Source: Spirochaetales bacterium
GTDB lineage: Bacteria; Spirochaetota; Leptospiria; Leptospirales; Leptonemataceae
Length of the DNA stretch: 64,000 nt
Assembly: GCA_015075425.1 (NCBI GenBank)
Contig: JABTUL010000002.1
Coordinates: forward strand, 186,001-250,000
Reading direction: 5' to 3'
A program made the position numbers and the translations under genes. Positions 59,243 to 64,000 of this stretch are shown here, piece by piece (the stretch's first letter is position 1; every line of letters starts with the position of its first letter). The notes below the pieces were generated by a model. That model worked only from the letters and a program-made list of their open reading frames with translations. It was not told the origin of the DNA and did no database searches.

Positions 59243-61435
59243 TTGGGCAGACTTTCGACAACCTTTTTTAGAATACTGGCAGGGTCCGGAGACGTGCGCG
59301 GGTTTACCTCCCTGCGGCCGCTGATTGTGCTCTGCCTTCTATCCGCACTTTTCCCCTGCCTCCACTTTTCCGGAAGTTCTGCGACGGGCGGACTTTTTGT
59401 CCATTCTCGCGAGGGTCAGCTTCTGCGGGAGTTTCGCAGTCCGGAGGGCGCCTACCAGGCCGCTTCCATGGAGCTTTCCCCGGAGCAGGTTGCCTTGCTC
59501 CTCCTTGCCGAAGATCGTTTTTTCTTGTACCATCCCGGAGTAAATCCACTCAGCATGATTCGCGCCGCCTACCAGAGTCTGCGGCGTGGGAGGATTGTTT
59601 CCGGCGCCTCCGCTCTCCCGCAGCAACTGGCCCGCCTGCAGTACGGGCTCGAGCGGTATCCGGTCGCCCTGCGCAAACTACTGGAAGTACCTCTGGCCCT
59701 TTACCTGGACTGGCATCTAAGCAAACAGGAGATCCTGCATGTTTACAGCAGCCGCATACCGCTCCGTAACAATAGCCGCGGCTACGCTTCAGCGGCAGAG
59801 CGGATTTTTGGACGCAGCGTCCATCTACTCAGTCCCGCCGAGTGGGCGGCTCTCGTGGTTCTCGGGCGGCAGAGCCAGCTTTCTGTGGGGCGCTTTCGTC
59901 TTCGCCTTGAAAGGTTGCTGGAAAAGGCGAACCGGCCAATAAACGAAAGTGATACGGAAGCCATCGTGCAGGCTGTATTTCGCAGGACTGCTCCGGCCAC
60001 TTTTGAAGACCACAGCGGCCACTTCACAACCTGGCTCAGGCAGCTCAATGGCTCACTACAGGGCCGCTTTGATTCCACGATCCGCTCGGGGTGGCAGGAC
60101 AGGATCCGCGACATTGTACAGAATGAACTACAAATTCTTGAATCTTTTTCCGTAGAAGAAGCCGCTGCCGTTGTGCTTTCCCTGCACGAGGATCATCTGG
60201 AACTCGAGGCTCTTGTCGGATCGCAGGACTTCAATGCGGGCTCCGGTCAGGTGAATGGAGCTCTGGCCATCCGCCATGCCGGCAGCACGCTCAAACCATT
60301 TCTTTATGCTCTGGGCATGGAAGGGTCGTTCCGCCCCTACACAATTCTTGAGGATCGAGAAACACACGTACCGTTACGCGGAGAAGTCGTCTACAGTCCG
60401 CGCAACTACGATTTAAATCACTGGGGAAAGATGAGCTTGCGAACGGCTCTGGCAACCTCGCGCAACAGTCCGGCCATCGCCCTGCTTGAATCAGCTTCCC
60501 GGAATCAATTTTATCGGCTGCTCAAGCGGGGGGAACTGATCGAACAGATGGAAGGCGCGGAAACTACCGGTCCGGGAATGGCTCTCGGGGCTGGCGGAGT
60601 GCGACTGTTGCAGCTGACCCGCGCCTACGCTGCCCTGGCCCGTGGAGGAATGCTCCTTCCGTTGCAACTGGGAAGGGCGGGCCGGAAGCGGCTGATCTAC
60701 GGGCAAAAGGAACGCCTTGTCTCCGAGCGCAGCGCTACTTATATCACGCACATACTAAGCGATCGTCAGGCCAGACGGATGAGCTACCAGAAAAGAAATT
60801 TTCTGGACTTCCCCTTTGCCGTTGCTGCAAAAACCGGGACCTCCAAAGATTTCAAAGATGCATGGACTGTGGGCTATTCGCCGGATTTTGTTGTCGGTGT
60901 CTGGGTGGGTAACTTCAGCGGAAAACCCATGAACCATGTTTCTGGATCGTACGGTGCCGGCCGTATCTTCCAGCAGATTATGCGTCTGGTTAATGTTCGC
61001 AAACGTCCTTTCACTTATCCTGGCTGGAAAAAAATACAAATCTGCCCGGAGAGCGGACAGCAGGCAAGAGCGACTTGCCCCCGGCCACAGGAAGAAATCC
61101 TGGCACCCGATGAAACAGGGCCGGAATTTTGCGCGGCCTACCATGAGGGACAGTCAGAAAATTTTGCCCGGACAACGGGGCATGCCTTGCGCGTTGAATC
61201 ACCGTTATCCGGAGCCCAGTATGTTCTCGATGCCCATCAACGCATCCAGGAGCAGGCCATTCCTTTTATCATAGAAGCCCCGGGCAGCTCCGTTTGTTTG
61301 CGACTCAATGAACGCGAGCTTACCTGTTTTACGGACAGATTGAAAACTACCTTTGAACTGCGACGCGGTAACTATCGCCTGGAAGTGCTTGTGTCCGGCC
61401 AGCAACACAGAACGATTGAGTTTCGGATCCGCTAA
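59243..61435 (+). CDS. pbpC: Penicillin-binding protein 1C
   Basis: This bifunctional peptidoglycan synthase has 730 residues from TTG 59243 (a GTG at 59294 is also possible). An N-terminal membrane anchor (about 24-40) leads to the GT51 domain: LLLAEDRFFLYHPGVNPLSMIRA with the catalytic Glu90. The usual GGSTITQQ is SGASALPQQ here. The transpeptidase follows: STLKPFLYALG with Ser348, SRNSP and KTGTS. The C-terminal 90 residues (SGQQARATCPRPQEEILA... VLVSGQQHRTIEFRIR) match the PBP1C-type tail. PBP1C is usually a minor synthase. The gene is divergent from the DUF6279 lipoprotein gene. Confidence 0.93.
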   Translation: MGRLSTTFFRILAGSGDVRGFTSLRPLIVLCLLSALFPCLHFSGSSATGGLFVHSREGQLLREFRSPEGAYQAASMELSPEQVALLLLAEDRFFLYHPGVNPLSMIRAAYQSLRRGRIVSGASALPQQLARLQYGLERYPVALRKLLEVPLALYLDWHLSKQEILHVYSSRIPLRNNSRGYASAAERIFGRSVHLLSPAEWAALVVLGRQSQLSVGRFRLRLERLLEKANRPINESDTEAIVQAVFRRTAPATFEDHSGHFTTWLRQLNGSLQGRFDSTIRSGWQDRIRDIVQNELQILESFSVEEAAAVVLSLHEDHLELEALVGSQDFNAGSGQVNGALAIRHAGSTLKPFLYALGMEGSFRPYTILEDRETHVPLRGEVVYSPRNYDLNHWGKMSLRTALATSRNSPAIALLESASRNQFYRLLKRGELIEQMEGAETTGPGMALGAGGVRLLQLTRAYAALARGGMLLPLQLGRAGRKRLIYGQKERLVSERSATYITHILSDRQARRMSYQKRNFLDFPFAVAAKTGTSKDFKDAWTVGYSPDFVVGVWVGNFSGKPMNHVSGSYGAGRIFQQIMRLVNVRKRPFTYPGWKKIQICPESGQQARATCPRPQEEILAPDETGPEFCAAYHEGQSENFARTTGHALRVESPLSGAQYVLDAHQRIQEQAIPFIIEAPGSSVCLRLNERELTCFTDRLKTTFELRRGNYRLEVLVSGQQHRTIEFRIR

Positions 61436-61495
61436 AAAACCTGGCCTCTTCAACAGAATCTGTAACCCCCGGAAACCGTACCCTTCCAATGTAGT

Positions 61496-62017
61496 GTGAA
61501 AGCCGCAGATCCCATGGCCAATCATCGTCGCCTGTCCCATCCCCTGATCCAGCTGACTTTCTTCCTCCTGATTGTTTCTGGCCTGCACCTGTTTCAAACC
61601 CGCGACCTCCTGGACTCCCGGCAGAGCGCTCCGCCATTTGAGCTGGAAGATTTGCAGGGCAGAAAAGTGAGCCTCAGCGACTTCTCCGGCAAAAAGACCG
61701 TTCTCTATTTCATGGCTCCCTGGTGCAGTATCTGTAAGATCAGTTTTCCAGCCCTGCAAGCGCTGGGTCAGGCCGCTGGCGGAAATATCCATGTAGTGGC
61801 TATTGCTCTCTCCTACCAGAACCCTGGGGAAGTTGCTGATTTTGCCGGGGATGTTTCCTTCCCGGTTTTGCTGGGCAAAGACAGCACCGGGCAGGACTAT
61901 CGCATTACGGCCTTTCCTACTCTCTATGTGATCAATGCTGATGGGCAGATTGCCTCGCGCTCCTTGGGACTGGCGACCACTGCGTTTATGACTGTAGAAG
62001 GTCTGGCCGCATTTTAA
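61496..62017 (+). CDS. TlpA/ResA-like thiol-disulfide redoxin
   Basis: This protein has 173 residues from GTG 61496 (or 167 from ATG 61514). A signal/anchor (about 20-38) is followed by a redoxin domain: APPFELEDLQGRKVSLSDFSGKKTVLYFMAPWCSICKISFPALQALG. The active centre is WCSIC in place of the typical WCxxC with Pro. The FPTLYVINADG stretch contains the cis-proline. It should work in the periplasm, reducing disulfides or supporting cytochrome c maturation. It follows pbpC by 60 bp and precedes the cyclase gene by 35 bp, all on the plus strand. Confidence 0.9.
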   Translation: MKAADPMANHRRLSHPLIQLTFFLLIVSGLHLFQTRDLLDSRQSAPPFELEDLQGRKVSLSDFSGKKTVLYFMAPWCSICKISFPALQALGQAAGGNIHVVAIALSYQNPGEVADFAGDVSFPVLLGKDSTGQDYRITAFPTLYVINADGQIASRSLGLATTAFMTVEGLAAF

Positions 62018-62052
62018 GTAGCCCCGGGACCCGTTCCCTTCCGGGATGGCCC

Positions 62053-63486
62053 ATGCACAACGCGCTGGAAGCAAAATTATCCGCCCTGGGAGAATGGAGT
62101 CAGAATAAAGAAGCTATCCTGGCACTGGGAGACTTCATCCGTAAGGCGGACGACTGGGAGCTTTTCCGGATCAATCCGTATCGACTGGCTCGCGAGCAGA
62201 ATTGGGATCCGGAAGCGACCCTGGATCTTCTGATTCAGGCAGCCCGCGTGGCCCTTTTCGATTTTGATTACAATTTACTCTGTCCACGCTGCGGCGGTGT
62301 TGCCCACAGTCACCACCAGCTCGATGCCATTGACCATGCCGATTTCTACTGTGCTCTCTGCAATGCCGCTGCGCCGGCAACTCTGGACGATCAGGTAGAA
62401 GTATCCTTTACCATCCACGCTTCTGTCAAACCGCTAAAAATCGATCCGCTGCTTGATCTGCAAAGCTACAATCGTTTCCACTTCACTGCAAATTACCATG
62501 TCTCACCGCGCTTAACAGAGCTTCGCCGGGAAATTATGAAAGCCCTGATTACTCTTGAAGGTGGGGAGTCAAAGCGGCTGGAACTACGGGCCGGCAAACA
62601 TCACATTTATCAACTGGCTTCCATTGAACACAACACAGCCGTTTTTATTGAACTGCGTGACGCGAACGCCCCCGCGCGTTCAGCCCTGGACGTGCGCTTA
62701 ACAACGCAGGGATTCGAACCACGTCAGCTAAACACGGCCACGGACAGCGTGCAACTCATTGTGACCAACCAGACCCGCAGCAAAACGGGCTTCATTGTGG
62801 TTACGCCGGATCTGGATCGCATTATGGAGATTGTGCGCGCAGAGCCAACACGCATTGATCCTTACTTAACGGCGCGCAGTCTACTCAACAATCAGACCTT
62901 CCGTGATGCCTTCCGCATTCACCATCTATCCAGTAATTTAAATTTAAACATAAAGAGTCTTACTATTCTTTTCACCGATCTGCGTGGTTCAACCGAGATG
63001 TATGATCGCGCAGGTGATGTGTATGCTTACGCACTGGTGCAGCGGCACTTCCAGATCCTCACGGAAATCGTGCGGCGGCATCACGGGGCCATCATCAAAA
63101 CCATGGGTGACGCCATCATGGCCACCTTCTCCAGTGCCCGCGATGGCATTCTGGCCGCCCTGGAAATGATGAGTAGCATCTCTGAACTCAATGCCCAAAT
63201 TCGATCCGACGGTTATGAAATCGGACTCAAAGTGGGACTCCATGAAGGCCCGGCGCTCGCTGTGGTTCGAGAGGAGCAACTGGACTACTTCGGGCAAACG
63301 GTGAATATTGCTGCCCGGGTCCAGGGCCTGGCACTGGCCGGTGAAATCTGGGCCAGCGAACGGGTCCTCAAGGAGGATGGCCTGCGCGAACAGGTGGAAA
63401 AGGCCGGCTACACTACAGAGAACAGACGGGCCAGACTCAAGGGAGTGGGTGAGGAAGCTCCGGTGTACCGGATGCATCGGTCATGA
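62053..63486 (+). CDS. Class III adenylate/guanylate cyclase with zinc-ribbon-like N-terminus
   Basis: This 477-residue cytoplasmic cyclase has an N-terminal helical part, then a LLCPRCGGVAHSHH...YCALCNAA zinc-ribbon-like pair of CxxC motifs at about 74-113, a beta-domain like DUF5939 (about 115-260), and a class III cyclase domain (about 300-470). The metal Asp is in ILFTDLRGSTEMYD and the second in TMGDAIMATF. The transition-state Asn is in GQTVNIAARVQ. It has no membrane segment. The stop overlaps the CorA gene start by ATGA. It could supply the channel at 48883, as could the cyclase at 26241. Confidence 0.92.
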   Translation: MHNALEAKLSALGEWSQNKEAILALGDFIRKADDWELFRINPYRLAREQNWDPEATLDLLIQAARVALFDFDYNLLCPRCGGVAHSHHQLDAIDHADFYCALCNAAAPATLDDQVEVSFTIHASVKPLKIDPLLDLQSYNRFHFTANYHVSPRLTELRREIMKALITLEGGESKRLELRAGKHHIYQLASIEHNTAVFIELRDANAPARSALDVRLTTQGFEPRQLNTATDSVQLIVTNQTRSKTGFIVVTPDLDRIMEIVRAEPTRIDPYLTARSLLNNQTFRDAFRIHHLSSNLNLNIKSLTILFTDLRGSTEMYDRAGDVYAYALVQRHFQILTEIVRRHHGAIIKTMGDAIMATFSSARDGILAALEMMSSISELNAQIRSDGYEIGLKVGLHEGPALAVVREEQLDYFGQTVNIAARVQGLALAGEIWASERVLKEDGLREQVEKAGYTTENRRARLKGVGEEAPVYRMHRS

Positions 63487-64000
63487 ACGGCCGGCATTTC
63501 CTGCTCACTCCTGCCAACCGCAGAGTCCTGCCAGATGATCGCCCGGTACCCATACCGCGGAAAGGCAAAGTATGGATTCACATTACGGCTGAGTCTGAGG
63601 CAGAAATCTTATTCCTGTTAAAAAAATTCAATATCCATGGCCTCACAATCGAAGACATGCTCAATCCGCAAACCCGAATCAAAGTGGAGAGTTTTCCCAA
63701 CTATACTTTTTTTACTTTCCGTGGTATGCATTTTGAACACAATCATATTTTTTCTAAGAACTTCCATTTCATTACCATGAAAAACATTTTGATCACCGTT
63801 GCCAATGAGCCGCGCAATACGATCCTTGATCTGATTGAACACTGGTCGCGCCGCCGCTTCCTTCTGGAGCAGGGCCCGGAGTTCATTATTCATTACATTC
63901 TTGACGTAGAAACGGACCACACACTGAATATTGTTCTGGCCATGGAAGATCAGGTCGATGAATTCGAAAGATCCGTAGTAGAACACGATGACGAACGCGG
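63483..64000 (+). CDS. corA: CorA-type metal ion transporter, N-terminal part only
   Basis: The reading frame starts at ATG 63483, overlapping the cyclase stop, and runs off the right edge after about 172 codons. The text fits the cytoplasmic funnel of CorA: IHITAESEAEILFLLKKFNIHGLTIEDMLNPQTRIKVESFPNYTFFTFRGM, then FHFITMKNILITVANEP, and the long helix with DQVDEFERSV. CorA channels Mg2+ or other divalent ions across the inner membrane. The membrane part with the GMN motif lies outside the window, so substrate and membership remain provisional. Confidence 0.85.
   Translation, partial: MNGRHFLLTPANRRVLPDDRPVPIPRKGKVWIHITAESEAEILFLLKKFNIHGLTIEDMLNPQTRIKVESFPNYTFFTFRGMHFEHNHIFSKNFHFITMKNILITVANEPRNTILDLIEHWSRRRFLLEQGPEFIIHYILDVETDHTLNIVLAMEDQVDEFERSVVEHDDER

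Noticed and set aside
61205-62074. A 289-codon minus-strand frame across the end of pbpC and the redoxin gene
   Set aside because: Both plus-strand genes have clear family motifs; the minus-strand text shows none.
1-64000. CRISPR arrays, rRNA genes, insertion sequences and phage genes
   Set aside because: None was seen: no regularly spaced repeats of 25-40 bp, no transposase text and no conserved rRNA segments.

Overview
The window looks like chromosomal DNA of a spirochaete of the family Leptospiraceae, probably a Leptonema- or Turneriella-type member given the roughly 50-55% GC judged by eye (inference). The pointers are: a heme cluster hemA - fused hemC/hemD - hemL - sensor kinase - OmpR-type regulator - hemE, an order known from Leptospira; a LruC-domain lipoprotein; and many predicted lipoproteins with loose spirochaetal lipoboxes (L-x-x-C). 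No rRNA, insertion sequence, phage or CRISPR array was seen. There is one tRNA, Leu(GAG).

Layout. 1-6.5 kb: the end of a metal-efflux-type TolC gene with a small secreted Cys-rich protein, an alpha/beta hydrolase, a GH113-like glycosidase, an ATP-grasp enzyme, an AlkB-type membrane di-iron hydroxylase and a secreted protein of unknown function. 6.6-9.7 kb: a small accessory region with an AAA/DUF4143 ATPase preceded by a 37-bp near-perfect palindrome, a DUF29 protein and two Uma2-type nuclease-fold proteins. 10-21 kb: a secreted SH3b protein, fumC, a PlsC-like acyltransferase, then a long minus-strand run (TPR lipoprotein, dprA, lipoprotein, OmpA lipoprotein, purL, LruC lipoprotein) closed by an intrinsic terminator. 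21-24.6 kb: rimI-like, a membrane protein, murB, mazG and a biotin-carrier protein. 24.6-31 kb: a minus-strand run ctp - nadB - cyclase - 54-aa small ORF - nqrA.

31-41 kb: an alkaline phosphatase lipoprotein is divergent from a five-gene plus-strand cassette: a 99-aa truncated stomatin/SPFH-like protein, a PlsC-like acyltransferase, an SGNH-like protein, an AlgI-type MBOAT O-acyltransferase and a TPR-SGNH protein. A predicted outer-membrane barrel lies convergent to the cassette. This looks like an envelope-glycan or lipid acylation module. The intergenic region by the phosphatase carries two perfect Pho-box half-sites.

41-50 kb: thioredoxin, then the heme operon with its own two-component system, and a cyclic-nucleotide-gated K+ channel-type protein. 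Three CTGACA-like repeats at exact 11-bp spacing precede hemA and match the TGACA-N6-TGACA hem-box reported for leptospiral HemR. 50-58 kb: a Cys-rich lipoprotein, a 7TMR-DISM kinase divergent from a NarL-type regulator with only 28 bp between start codons, a VapBC-type toxin-antitoxin pair, a phosphoglucosamine mutase-type enzyme, tRNA-Leu, a GAF-domain membrane protein and a CheX-like phosphatase. 58-64 kb: a DUF6279 lipoprotein, pbpC, a TlpA-like redoxin, a second class III cyclase and the start of a CorA-type transporter.

Functional threads are heme synthesis under a dedicated two-component system, envelope biogenesis (murB, pbpC, acyltransferases, lipoproteins), and cyclic-nucleotide signalling (two cyclases and one channel-type effector). 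Functions are inferred from motifs read by eye. No database search was made.
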